Shown: piece by piece, positions 1-7,851 of the stretch | How positions within the stretch are numbered: the first letter of the stretch is position 1 | How the letters are laid out: each line of letters opens with the position of its first letter | DNA from: CAJXSN01 sp947492235 | Lineage (GTDB): Bacteria; Pseudomonadota; Alphaproteobacteria; Sphingomonadales; Sphingomonadaceae | DNA length: 64,000 nucleotides | Assembly (NCBI RefSeq): GCF_042492175.1 | Contig: NZ_CP170453.1 | Coordinates: forward strand, 434,001-498,000 | Direction: 5' to 3' | Notes under the pieces: model-generated | What the model was told of the DNA's origin: nothing | The model's database searches: none | Seen by the model: only the letters and a program-made list of their open reading frames with translations | Program-made: the position numbers and the translations under genes

Positions 1-95
1 AATGGCGCTGGGTGAAGGGGCATGCGGGGCACCCCGAAAACGAACGGGCCGACCGCCTCGCAAGCGACGCGGCCGACCAGATCGCGGCTGAGTAA
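1..95 (+). CDS. rnhA: Ribonuclease HI, C-terminal end (partial at window edge)
   Basis: Only the last 30 codons are present. They are read in the frame that begins at base 3 and end at the TAA at 93-95. The peptide contains VKGHAGHPENERADRLAS, the region around the late catalytic His of RNase HI, followed by a short acidic/alanine tail. RNase HI degrades the RNA strand of RNA:DNA hybrids in the cytoplasm (family knowledge). The three acidic catalytic residues nearer the N-terminus lie outside the window. The match is short but very characteristic. Confidence 0.85.
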   Translation, partial: WRWVKGHAGHPENERADRLASDAADQIAAE

Positions 96-118
96 TCAGC
101 CCTTAGAGCTCAAAGCCC

Positions 119-295
119 TCAGGAATTGTCGACGGTCTCCGCGCCGGGGCCGTTCTTCTGGATCGAAGCGATGGCGTTCTTCGCGCTTTCCTTGCTGGAA
201 TAGCCCTGCGTGGAGAACATCACTTCGCTGTTGTAGCTGAAGCGGACGCGAAACTCGCCGGCCTTGTCTTTGTAAATCTCGAAATGATGAGCCAT
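119..295 (-). CDS. YegP/DUF1508 family small protein
   Basis: A 58-residue protein beginning MAHHFEIYKDKAGEFRVRF and containing the block SSKESAKNAIASIQKN. This is the single-repeat form of the YegP (DUF1508) fold: a two-stranded F-x-I/F-R/Y-K-D-x-A-G-E-F-R-x-R hairpin followed by a helix in which Ser/Lys/Ala-rich residues precede Ile-x-S-x-x-x-N. The biochemical role of the family is not established. It is convergent with rnhA, 23 bases away, and 39 bases downstream of the FAD oxidoreductase on the same strand. The start is the only ATG that gives the full family length. Recognition is from motif only. Confidence 0.85.
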   Translation of the reverse strand: MAHHFEIYKDKAGEFRVRFSYNSEVMFSTQGYSSKESAKNAIASIQKNGPGAETVDNS

Positions 296-334
296 TTGGC
301 TTCCCCTGTTTTTAGTGTGTTTGTGTCGGCCGGG

Positions 335-1441
335 CTAACCCCCGCTGAACCGATCCGGGCTGTAGCTAGCACGCGCTAAACCCCGGGTGAACGCCGGATT
401 TTCCGTTTCCCCGAGCAAGATCGACGCGCCGAGGCTTGCCGCTGCGGGGGCTGTCTGAATGCCAAAACCGCCCTGCCCTGCAAACCAGAAGAAATCCGGA
501 ATGTCGGTAGCGAAGCCGTACACCGGCAAACGGTCGGGTGCGAAACTGCGCAGGCCCGCCCAGCGCCGTTCGACACGAGCAATCGGCCAATCAACCACGC
601 GCTGGAACCGGTCGATAGCCTGCGCAACAGCCAGTTCATCGGCTGCGGCATCGCACGGATCACACAGATCCTCGTCATGCGGGCTGAGCCACAGGCGGCC
701 ATTGTCCGGCTTGAAGTAGAAACTGCCCGCCATATCCAGAATCAGCGGCAAGTCGGGCGGCGGCGCTTGCTCCAGTGCGAGCTGCACAACTGTGCGTTTG
801 TAGGGACGGATATCCAGCGGCTTTGCGCCAGCCAACGTAGCGATATTATCCGCCCACGCGCCCGCCGCATTCACCAGCACGCGCGCTTGATAGCTTTGCC
901 CGTTACCGCACGTCAGCTGCCAGCCATCAGCGCTGTGTCCAGCAGAAACCAGGTGCGCGCGGCACTGGAGCTTCGCCCCGCCGCGCGTGGCAATGGCCAG
1001 ATAATGCTGGTGGAGCCCTGCCACATCGATATCCGCACAAGCCGGCTCATGGACGGCCCCAACCCACTCCTCGCGCAAGGCCGGAACGACGCTCTCGAGA
1101 TGGCTGCGGCCAACTTTCTCCAGCTTTGCTCCCGTCCCCGCATAGCTTTCGATGAACCCGTGCAGATCGGCTTCGTCGCCATACCGGACCATGTGCAGCG
1201 CGCCGCGGCGGTGCAAAAACCCGTGCTCTTGCAGATAATCGCCCGACGCCAGCGACAGCGGCACCACGCCCGGACCGCCATAGGTTTCCGACCAGAAAGC
1301 CGCCGAGCGCCCGGTCGTATGGTATCCCGGCTGGTCTTCCCCCTCCAGCAACAGCACGCGCGCACCGCTACCGCTGCGGACAATTTCCGCCGCCAGACTG
1401 GCCCCGGCCATTCCAGCACCGATGATGGCAAAGTCATACAT
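335..1441 (-). CDS. FAD-dependent oxidoreductase (DadA/glycine-oxidase-like)
   Basis: About 368 residues. The N-terminus MYDFAIIGAGMAGASLA is the FAD-binding Rossmann motif GxGxxG, followed by an acidic residue at the end of strand 2 (LLLEGE). HTTGRSAAFW resembles the flavin contact of the D-amino-acid dehydrogenase/glycine oxidase (DAO) superfamily. Near the C-terminus GLRSFAPDRLPVYG and GQGGFGIQTAPAA form the second FAD-contacting segment of DAO proteins. The substrate cannot be read from the sequence. The start could also be the GTG six bases upstream. It follows the alpha/beta hydrolase on the same strand with a short gap, so the two are probably cotranscribed. No signal peptide is visible, so it is likely cytoplasmic. 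Confidence 0.85.
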   Translation of the reverse strand: MYDFAIIGAGMAGASLAAEIVRSGSGARVLLLEGEDQPGYHTTGRSAAFWSETYGGPGVVPLSLASGDYLQEHGFLHRRGALHMVRYGDEADLHGFIESYAGTGAKLEKVGRSHLESVVPALREEWVGAVHEPACADIDVAGLHQHYLAIATRGGAKLQCRAHLVSAGHSADGWQLTCGNGQSYQARVLVNAAGAWADNIATLAGAKPLDIRPYKRTVVQLALEQAPPPDLPLILDMAGSFYFKPDNGRLWLSPHDEDLCDPCDAAADELAVAQAIDRFQRVVDWPIARVERRWAGLRSFAPDRLPVYGFATDIPDFFWFAGQGGFGIQTAPAAASLGASILLGETENPAFTRGLARASYSPDRFSGG

Positions 1442-1459
1442 CGTCACGCGGTACTATCT

Positions 1460-2497
1460 TTAGCTCTCTGCGGGTGCGGCACGGTCCAGAAAGCGGGCAA
1501 TCGCCATCATCGCGCGGTCGCGCACGGCATCGCATTCGCGCAGGATTTCGTGATGCGCCTCGTCGCCAAAGGCGGCCAGCTCGCCCTTGGGCAGATGGCG
1601 CACCGCGTGGCCCACCGCTTTCCATGACACCAACCGGTCATTGCTGGTGGCGACAATCAGGACCGGAATATCAATCTTAGCCAGAATGTCCGGACGGCCG
1701 AGCCAGCGGATCGAGGCAAGCGCGCGTTCCACCCAGCCCCAGCTGCCCGGCCCCATCACCAGATCGGGCCGCTGCTCGCGCCACCACAGCTCGTCGGCGT
1801 AGCGTTTCTCGTCATGGGTCAGCAAAGCAATGCGTGCCGCAGGCGGCTCGCCGGGTTTTTCGCTCCATTTCCAGGCCGGGCGCGCGGGATCGCCCACTGC
1901 CGCCATCAGCCGCGCGGCCGCATGGGTGACACCCTGCGGCACGATGCTGTCGGGAAACCCAAGCATGGGAGCCGACAGCACCATCGCATCGGGTTTGATC
2001 CGCCCCTCGGCAACCGTCCGCAAGACCAGATGTCCGCCCATCGAATGACCGGCGAGGACATGCGGGCCGGGCGTTTCCGCAATCCACTGCGCCCACAGGT
2101 GAGCGAGATCGCGCGTCCAGATGGCGAAGTCCGAAATGTGGCCGGTGACCGCATCCTTGCCCAGACGCCCGGATTCGCCCTGCCCGCGCCAGTCCGAAGC
2201 GGTCACCCGCCAGCCGTCCCGGTGCCACTCGTCGAGAGTCTCGAGATATTTTTCGTAATGATCGCCCCGCCCCGGCAGGAACAGGATCGAACCGCGCGGC
2301 GGAGCATCGCCCCCCGGGACCGCCCAGTCGATCCTGCGGATGGCATGGCCATCGGCCGCCTGCCACCGGCTCTCGCTCGCGGCGTCAGGAATGGCCCGCC
2401 TGTTGAACGGGGCTGCTGCTGTTTGGTCCTGATGGATAATTGCGCGCCTCTCGCGTTGGTTACTTTTTGGTAAGCGATAAACTGTAGCACGCGGCAT
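1460..2497 (-). CDS. Alpha/beta hydrolase (monoacylglycerol lipase / lysophospholipase-like)
   Basis: Up to 345 residues of a serine hydrolase. LAGHSMGGH is the nucleophile elbow G-x-S-x-G, ILFLPGRGDHYEKY is an oxyanion-type loop near the N-terminus, and IPVLIVATSNDRLVS and FGDEAHHEILRE carry the likely catalytic Asp and His. The PldB/monoacylglycerol-lipase group is the best fit; the true substrate is unknown. The only canonical in-frame start is the ATG at 2497, but its first ~19 codons are AT-rich at third positions and overlap promoter-like sequence. Homology-like sequence starts only around AAAPFNRRAIP. A GAGAGG motif (2447-2452) sits 6 bases before an in-frame ATT at 2440, so the real start is uncertain. 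Divergent from cpaA. Confidence 0.85.
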   Translation of the reverse strand: MPRATVYRLPKSNQRERRAIIHQDQTAAAPFNRRAIPDAASESRWQAADGHAIRRIDWAVPGGDAPPRGSILFLPGRGDHYEKYLETLDEWHRDGWRVTASDWRGQGESGRLGKDAVTGHISDFAIWTRDLAHLWAQWIAETPGPHVLAGHSMGGHLVLRTVAEGRIKPDAMVLSAPMLGFPDSIVPQGVTHAAARLMAAVGDPARPAWKWSEKPGEPPAARIALLTHDEKRYADELWWREQRPDLVMGPGSWGWVERALASIRWLGRPDILAKIDIPVLIVATSNDRLVSWKAVGHAVRHLPKGELAAFGDEAHHEILRECDAVRDRAMMAIARFLDRAAPAES

Positions 2498-2522
2498 TCA
2501 ACGAGGACCACGGGGGCTCATC

Positions 2523-3011
2523 ATGCCGGGCGACTATATCCAATACGGGCTGCTTATCGCCCTTGCAATCGCGCTGCTGATTGCAGCCTTTACCGATTTG
2601 CGCCGCCGACAGATCGATAATTGGCTCAATGCCGCCATCGCGCTGGGTGCGCCGGTGTTCTGGTGGTCCAGCGGGCTGGCCCTCTGGCCGGATGTCGCCA
2701 TGCAAGTGGGTGTTGCGCTGCTGGCCTTTGCCATTCTTTGCGGACTGTTCGCGCTTCGCGTGATGGGCGGAGGCGATGTCAAATTGCTGACCGTGCTCGC
2801 CCTGTGGATCCAGCCGCTGTTCTTCCTGCAATTGCTGGTGGTGATGGCGCTGGCCGGCGGTGCTCTCTGCATTGTGCTGGGCGGTTGGCACATGATCCGC
2901 CGCCAGAAGGACAAGCTGGCCATCCCCTACGGCGTGGCCATCGCAATCGGCGGATGGTGGGTTCTGGGCACGCATCACCTCCCCACCGCCGGAGCCAGCA
3001 TCGGCCTGTAA
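2523..3011 (+). CDS. cpaA: Prepilin peptidase CpaA/TadV (A24 family)
   Basis: A 162-residue polytopic membrane protein with about five hydrophobic segments. The two catalytic Asp motifs of A24A aspartic prepilin peptidases are present: FTDLRRRQIDNW in the first loop and GGGDVKLL in the second. It would cleave the leader of Flp-type prepilins at the inner membrane (family knowledge). It has the short, methylase-less form typical of TadV/CpaA. It is the first gene of the cpa block, divergent from the hydrolase by 25 bases, and is followed by a 132-base gap before cpaB. No flp pilin gene is next to it, unlike in many tad loci. Confidence 0.92.
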   Translation: MPGDYIQYGLLIALAIALLIAAFTDLRRRQIDNWLNAAIALGAPVFWWSSGLALWPDVAMQVGVALLAFAILCGLFALRVMGGGDVKLLTVLALWIQPLFFLQLLVVMALAGGALCIVLGGWHMIRRQKDKLAIPYGVAIAIGGWWVLGTHHLPTAGASIGL

Positions 3012-3143
3012 CTGCGGCTTTCGAGCCGTTTCCTGCATTTTCGCAGGCGGGGTGAACCCGATTTTAACCACCTGCAGCGTAACGACGACAACCATAGCAG
3101 TCCCGGAAATTTTTCGGGATCGAATTAGGGGGCTTAGAAAGCC
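3012..3143 (+). promoter_or_regulatory. cpaA-cpaB intergenic region with hairpin
   Basis: This gap holds a short hairpin at 3101-3119: TCCCG pairs with CGGGA, extended by A-T and one G-U pair around a three-base loop. It lies about 25 bases before the cpaB ATG. No T-run follows on the plus strand, so a simple terminator is unlikely. It may be a leader structure or end of the cpaA message. A purine-rich AGGGGG is found at 3127-3132 before the cpaB start. Confidence 0.35.
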
Positions 3144-4175
3144 ATGGACCGGAAGAAGCTTGTACTGCTGCTCGCAGCATTGATCATCGCGGTAGGCACT
3201 GCACTTGCCGCACGCAGCCTGTTCGCTGATGCGTCTGCGCCAGCTGCCAACGCTGCACCTGTTGCGCCCACGGGCCCCAAAGTGCTCGTCGCCCAGCGTG
3301 CTCTGCCGACCGGCACGATCATCACGGCGGATGCCATCGGGTTCGAGCAATGGCCCGAAGAAATGGTCCAGCAGGCCTACTTCATCGATGGCGAAAGCGA
3401 CATCTCCCAGCTGCTCGGCACCGTTGTGCGTCATCCCGTGACTGCAGGCGAGCCTGTAACGCAGGGTTCGCTGGTTGCACCGGGCGATCGCGGCTTCCTG
3501 GCTGCGGCACTGGGCGCCGGAATGCGCGCCATCACGGTGCCTGTTTCGGCCAAGACCGGTGTGGGCGGCTTTGTCTTCCCGGGTGACCGCGTCGACCTGA
3601 TGCTGACGCAGGCCATCGAAGGCGGCGATGAAGGCTCCTTGAAAGCTACCGAAACCATCCTTCGCAATATCCGGGTTCTGGCCACCGACCAATCGACCAC
3701 GCAGGAAACTGTCGAGGGCAAGACGGTTGTCCGCGCCTTCCGCACGGTCACGCTGGAAGTGACCCCCAAGATTGCCGAGAAGGTCGCTGTTGCACAAACC
3801 ATCGGCACGCTCAGCCTCTCGCTCCGCTCCATCGCGGACAATCAGGCTGAACTGGAGCGGGCGATTGCATCGGGTGATGTGAATATCCCCGAAGATGCAA
3901 CGCCGGAAGAAGAAGAGCGTTTGCTGGCGCAGGCGATGGGTCGTCCCAATGACGGCGCCACCACCTATCAGACCGGCGGCGATGTCTCGCGCTTCCAGCG
4001 CTCCACTCTGCCCAAGCCAAAGTCAGACACGCCGCCTTCGCCTCCGCAGGTGACGGTACCCTTCGGCGGATCGTCGGGTGGGAACATCGTCAACATGCCG
4101 CCGCCACAGCCGAAGGGTCCGATTGTCCGGGTAACCCGCGGCAAGAGCACAACCGAAGTCGAAGTGAGCAAGTAA
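3144..4175 (+). CDS. cpaB: Flp pilus assembly protein CpaB/RcpC
   Basis: 343 residues. The N-terminus MDRKKLVLLLAALIIAVGTALAA is a membrane anchor, followed by an Ala/Pro linker and an SAF-type domain (KVLVAQRALPTGTIITADAI), the hallmark of CpaB/RcpC. A second conserved part (GMRAITVPVSAKTGVGGFVFPGDRVDLML) follows, and the C-terminus is Pro/Ser/Gly-rich. In the tad system CpaB is a periplasmic/outer-membrane partner of the secretin CpaC. It is followed 79 bases later by cpaC. The SAF region makes the call firm. Confidence 0.93.
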   Translation: MDRKKLVLLLAALIIAVGTALAARSLFADASAPAANAAPVAPTGPKVLVAQRALPTGTIITADAIGFEQWPEEMVQQAYFIDGESDISQLLGTVVRHPVTAGEPVTQGSLVAPGDRGFLAAALGAGMRAITVPVSAKTGVGGFVFPGDRVDLMLTQAIEGGDEGSLKATETILRNIRVLATDQSTTQETVEGKTVVRAFRTVTLEVTPKIAEKVAVAQTIGTLSLSLRSIADNQAELERAIASGDVNIPEDATPEEEERLLAQAMGRPNDGATTYQTGGDVSRFQRSTLPKPKSDTPPSPPQVTVPFGGSSGGNIVNMPPPQPKGPIVRVTRGKSTTEVEVSK

Positions 4176-4254
4176 GATGGCATTTTCCAGCGCTCCAACC
4201 ACGCCCCTGTCCGGGCCCAGCAGTTCCGCTGGACGGACTCCGAAAGGAAACCCC

Positions 4255-5823
4255 ATGAAACGTAAAGCACTCGCTTCGCTGCTCCTCGCGGGGTTTGCTT
4301 TCGCGCCCTTCACCGGAATGGTCGCGACCACGGCTCAGGCCCAGGGCGTGACCCAGCCTTCGCAAAGCGTCGATCTGTCGATCGGCCGCGGCGAACTGAT
4401 CAACGTGCCCGGCAATATGGCCGACGTCTTCATCGCGAACGACCAGATCGCGGATGTGCAGATCAAATCGCGCAACCAGCTGTATCTGTTCGGCAAAAGC
4501 GGCGGTGAAACCACCGTCTATGCTAGCAATGCGGCAGGCGATATCGTCTGGTCCGCCAATGTCCGCGTGGGCAACAACATCTCCAGCATCTCGCAGATGC
4601 TGAACCTGGCCATGCCGGGTGCGCAGATTGCCAACTCCACGCTTGGCACCAATACGATCCTGCTGACGGGCACCGTCGCGGCACCCGAAGATGCGGCCGA
4701 AGCCGAGCGCCTGGTGCAGGCCTATGTTGGCGAAGAGTTCAACATTATCAGCCGTCTGAAAATGGCCACGCCGCTGCAGGTCAATCTGCAAGTCCGCTTT
4801 GCCGAAGTCAGCCGCTCGCTGGTCCGCGAAATCGGGGCCAACCTGCTTTCCGCCGATTCGAGCGGTGGCTTCCAGTTCGGTGTCACCACCGGGCGCGGTC
4901 CCATCCCGCAATATTCTCCGGGCGGCCCCGTAGGTGTCGGCGTGACAGGCGGCTCCGAAGGAACCACCATCGTGACCGGCACAGGGTCGGGCACCACGAT
5001 TGCCGGTCTCGGAAAATTGCTGGGCCTCGATCTGGCGGGAACGCTGGATCTGGCAGAGCGCAACGGCCTGTCCACCACCCTGTCGCAGCCCAATCTGACC
5101 GCATTGTCGGGTGAAACGGCGAACTTCCTCGCAGGGGGTGAGTTCCCGATCCCGATCAGTCAGGGTCTGGGCACGACCACGGTGGAATACCGCAAATTCG
5201 GTGTCAGTCTGGCTTATACGCCAACTGTTCTGGCCAATGGCCGCATCTCCATGCGGGTGCGTCCGGAAGTTTCCGAGCTGTCCTCGCAAGGCGCGGTTAC
5301 CCTCAACGGGTTCCAGATCCCGGCGCTGACAATTCGCCGGGCGGAAACCACGATCGAGCTCGGCTCCGGCCAGAGCTTCATGATCGCGGGCCTGATGAGC
5401 AACAACGCCCAGAACACGATCGACAAGGCACCGGGTGCCGGTGACATTCCGATCCTCGGCAACCTGTTCCGCAGCCGCAGCTTCCGCCGCGGTGAAACGG
5501 AGCTGGTGATCGTGGTGACCCCGTATCTGGTCGAGCCAGTCAATGCGAACGACATCAAATTGCCGACCGACGGCTTCCGGGCCGCCAACGAATTCCAGCA
5601 GATGGTCGGGTATCAGGAAAATGACGGCGAAACCGGAGCTGTGCGCCCCGGCCCGACCGCCATTGACCGCGGCGCGGCGCCTCCCGGCGTTTCGCAAATC
5701 ACACCCGATACTGTCCTGCCCGCGCCGGGCAAGAACAATCCGGAACGCGTGGCCAAGACATCCAAGAAAGCGAAACGCGAGGAACGGCCCGCAGTGGCAG
5801 CTCCCGGTTTCAGCCTGAAGTAA
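4255..5823 (+). CDS. cpaC: Type II/IV-like secretin CpaC/RcpA (Flp pilus outer-membrane channel)
   Basis: 522 residues from the ATG at 4255. This start is chosen because GAAAGGAAA sits just upstream and because the protein then begins with a clean signal peptide ending TTAQAQG. An upstream in-frame ATG at 4177 would bury the signal peptide. The N-terminal domain (SVDLSIGRGELINVPG) is the CpaC-type BON-like region, followed by the secretin domain with VEYRKFGVSLAYTPTVL, RPEVSELSSQGAV and GAGDIPILGNLFRSRSF near the C-terminus. It forms the multimeric outer-membrane pore for Flp pili. The C-terminal ~70 residues are a Lys/Arg/Pro-rich extension. Same operon as cpaB and cpaD. Confidence 0.94.
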   Translation: MKRKALASLLLAGFAFAPFTGMVATTAQAQGVTQPSQSVDLSIGRGELINVPGNMADVFIANDQIADVQIKSRNQLYLFGKSGGETTVYASNAAGDIVWSANVRVGNNISSISQMLNLAMPGAQIANSTLGTNTILLTGTVAAPEDAAEAERLVQAYVGEEFNIISRLKMATPLQVNLQVRFAEVSRSLVREIGANLLSADSSGGFQFGVTTGRGPIPQYSPGGPVGVGVTGGSEGTTIVTGTGSGTTIAGLGKLLGLDLAGTLDLAERNGLSTTLSQPNLTALSGETANFLAGGEFPIPISQGLGTTTVEYRKFGVSLAYTPTVLANGRISMRVRPEVSELSSQGAVTLNGFQIPALTIRRAETTIELGSGQSFMIAGLMSNNAQNTIDKAPGAGDIPILGNLFRSRSFRRGETELVIVVTPYLVEPVNANDIKLPTDGFRAANEFQQMVGYQENDGETGAVRPGPTAIDRGAAPPGVSQITPDTVLPAPGKNNPERVAKTSKKAKREERPAVAAPGFSLK

Positions 5824-5836
5824 GAGAGGGAAGACG

Positions 5837-6484
5837 ATGACCAAATCGAAACGAATTTTCGCAGGAGCTGTCTCCCTCTCCCTCGGCCTCGCGCTCTCTG
5901 CGTGCGGCGGGATGCCGGAGAACCGCAGCCTTTACAGCACCAAGCAGCCGGTGGTGGAACGCACGAACTATACATTCGACGTCCGCTCGGGCGCGGCGGG
6001 TCTCAGCTCTGTCGAAGAACAGCGGCTGGCCGGTTGGTTCGAAACCATGGAGCTGGGTTACGGTGACCGGGTCTCGATCGAGGATCCGATGCGCAGCCCT
6101 GCCGTCGCAGCTGCCGTTTCCGCTCTCGCCGGGCGCCACGGCATTCTCGTGAGCCAGGGGGCTCCTGTCACGCAGGGCTTCGTCCAGCCGGGCAATGCCC
6201 GCATTGTGATCACCCGCTCCACCGCGAGTGTACCGGGATGCCCCGATTGGGACATCAAATCGGACATCAATTACAACAATGGCACGCATCCGGGCTTCGG
6301 CTGCGGCGTCAACGGCAATCTGGCGGCGATGGTCGCCAATCCGGAAGACCTGATCTCCGGCCAGCGCGGAACCGGTGAAACCGTCATCCGCACCTCGAAC
6401 AAAGCCATTCAGGGCTATGTCGAGCAGCCGCTGACCGGTGCCGAGGGCCTTGCCGGTTCCGGCCTCGAAAATGGAGGAGACTAA
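5837..6484 (+). CDS. cpaD: Pilus assembly lipoprotein CpaD
   Basis: 215 residues. The N-terminus has a lipoprotein signal ending in the lipobox LSAC (Cys at about residue 23), giving an outer-membrane-anchored periplasmic protein. The body contains the CpaD signature region CPDWDIKSDINYNNGTHPGFGCGVNGNL with paired cysteines, then a conserved Asn/Asp-rich segment (VANPEDLISGQRG). CpaD assists the secretin in alphaproteobacterial tad systems. It lies 13 bases after cpaC and 3 bases before cpaE, so it is translated from the same message. Confidence 0.9.
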   Translation: MTKSKRIFAGAVSLSLGLALSACGGMPENRSLYSTKQPVVERTNYTFDVRSGAAGLSSVEEQRLAGWFETMELGYGDRVSIEDPMRSPAVAAAVSALAGRHGILVSQGAPVTQGFVQPGNARIVITRSTASVPGCPDWDIKSDINYNNGTHPGFGCGVNGNLAAMVANPEDLISGQRGTGETVIRTSNKAIQGYVEQPLTGAEGLAGSGLENGGD

Positions 6485-6487
6485 CTC

Positions 6488-7777
6488 ATGAACGCTCCCT
6501 GGAGTGCCGGAATGCCCGGCAATCGTGATCCCTTCGCCGCCTATATTTGCGATGATACCGCGCTGGATATCCTGCGCCCGGTGGTCATCGAAATGGGCTG
6601 GCAGCCGGAAAAGTGCAACAAAGGCGGCCTGCGCAATGCTGTCCAGTCGCTCAGCGTTTCGGCCAGCCCGAACATCCTGATGGTGGACCTGTCGGAAAGC
6701 GGCGATCCGCTGAACGACATCAACGCGCTGGCAGAAGTCTGCGAGCCGGGCACGATCGTCATCGCGGTTGGCCAGGTCAATGATGTGCGCCTCTACCGCG
6801 ACCTGCTGTCGAGCGGCATTCACGATTACCTGCTGAAACCGCTTTCCGCCGGTCAACTGCGCGACTCGCTCAATCAGGCGCAGGCTGTTTTCAGCCAGCC
6901 GAAATCGAACGATGGTGATGTGGTCAAGCGCCATATCTCCACCGCAATCGTGGGCACACGCGGCGGTGTCGGCGCTTCGACCATGGCGACTTCGCTCGCA
7001 TGGCTGTTCAGCGACGACATGAAGATGCCGACAGCGCTGCTGGACCTCGACGTGCATTTCGGAACCGGCGCTCTTGCGCTGGATCTGGAGCCGGGCCGCG
7101 GTCTGACCGATGCGATCGACAATCCCAGCCGGATCGACGGCCTGTTTATCGAACGCGCCATGATCCGCGCGAACGACAATCTGGCTATTCTGTCCGCAGA
7201 GGCGCCGATCAACTCGCCGCTGATGACCGATGGCAGCGCTTTCGTGCAGCTGGAGGACGAGTTCCGCCAGGCGTTCGAGATGACTGTCATCGACATGCCG
7301 CGCAACATGCTGATCAACTTCCCGCAATTGCTCGCCGATGTGAATGTCGTCGTGCTGGGGGCGGATATGACGCTGGCTTCGGCCCGTGACACCATCCGCA
7401 TCCTGTCGTGGCTCAAGACAAACGCTCCGCACGCACAGGCCATCATCGTGGCCAACAAGGTGCAATCGGGCGTGGCCGAGATCAGCAAGGCCGATTTCGA
7501 AGCCTCTATCGAGCGCAAGATCGATATCACCATTCCTTACGATGCGAAGGCGGCTGCCAATGCCGCCAAGCTGGGCCAGGTGTTCGTGGACGCGAACGCC
7601 AGCAGCAAGGCGACCAATGCGATCAAGCAGCTGGCCGACCGCGTTGTGGGCGCCAGTGTCGAAGAGGACGACGAGGAGGCCGATGGCAAGAAATCGCTTC
7701 TGGGAAGCTTCGATCTCAAATCGTTGCTGCCTTCGAAGAAAGCCAAGGCACCCAAGGAAAGCGTTCCTGCAGAATAA
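6488..7777 (+). CDS. cpaE: Pilus assembly ATPase CpaE (MinD/ParA-like, receiver-like N-domain)
   Basis: 429 residues. The N-terminal ~130 residues form a receiver-like domain (ILMVDLSESGDPLNDINAL, then SSGIHDYLLKPLSAGQLRDS). The C-terminal part is a MinD/ParA-family ATPase with the deviant Walker A GTRGGVGASTMATSLAW near residue 156 and the switch-like LLDLDVHFGTGALALDLEP. In Caulobacter CpaE targets the pilus machinery to its place in the cell. The tail is acidic and then Lys-rich. This is not the hexameric secretion motor: no CpaF/TadA-type Walker boxes are present in the protein. Confidence 0.92.
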   Translation: MNAPWSAGMPGNRDPFAAYICDDTALDILRPVVIEMGWQPEKCNKGGLRNAVQSLSVSASPNILMVDLSESGDPLNDINALAEVCEPGTIVIAVGQVNDVRLYRDLLSSGIHDYLLKPLSAGQLRDSLNQAQAVFSQPKSNDGDVVKRHISTAIVGTRGGVGASTMATSLAWLFSDDMKMPTALLDLDVHFGTGALALDLEPGRGLTDAIDNPSRIDGLFIERAMIRANDNLAILSAEAPINSPLMTDGSAFVQLEDEFRQAFEMTVIDMPRNMLINFPQLLADVNVVVLGADMTLASARDTIRILSWLKTNAPHAQAIIVANKVQSGVAEISKADFEASIERKIDITIPYDAKAAANAAKLGQVFVDANASSKATNAIKQLADRVVGASVEEDDEEADGKKSLLGSFDLKSLLPSKKAKAPKESVPAE

Positions 7778-7784
7778 CTTCATC

Positions 7785-7810
7785 CCGGCGTCCCCGCGAC
7801 GGGACGCCGG
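7785..7810. repeat. Perfect 10-bp inverted repeat between cpaE and tadB
   Basis: CCGGCGTCCC (7785-7794), a six-base loop, then GGGACGCCGG (7801-7810). It starts eight bases after the cpaE stop. No T-run follows, so it is not a textbook intrinsic terminator; it may stabilise or process the message. It lies where cpaF is found in most loci of this type. Confidence 0.7.
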
Positions 7811-7851
7811 ATTGAAGCCTTGCGCGGAACATTGAACGAAAGACCCGACCG

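Noticed and set aside
4090..5844. 584-codon minus-strand frame over cpaC
   Set aside because: Antisense of a clear secretin gene; no family features.
7785..7810. Intrinsic terminator after cpaE
   Set aside because: The stem is strong but is followed by GC-containing sequence and not by a T-run, and tadB follows closely as an operon gene.
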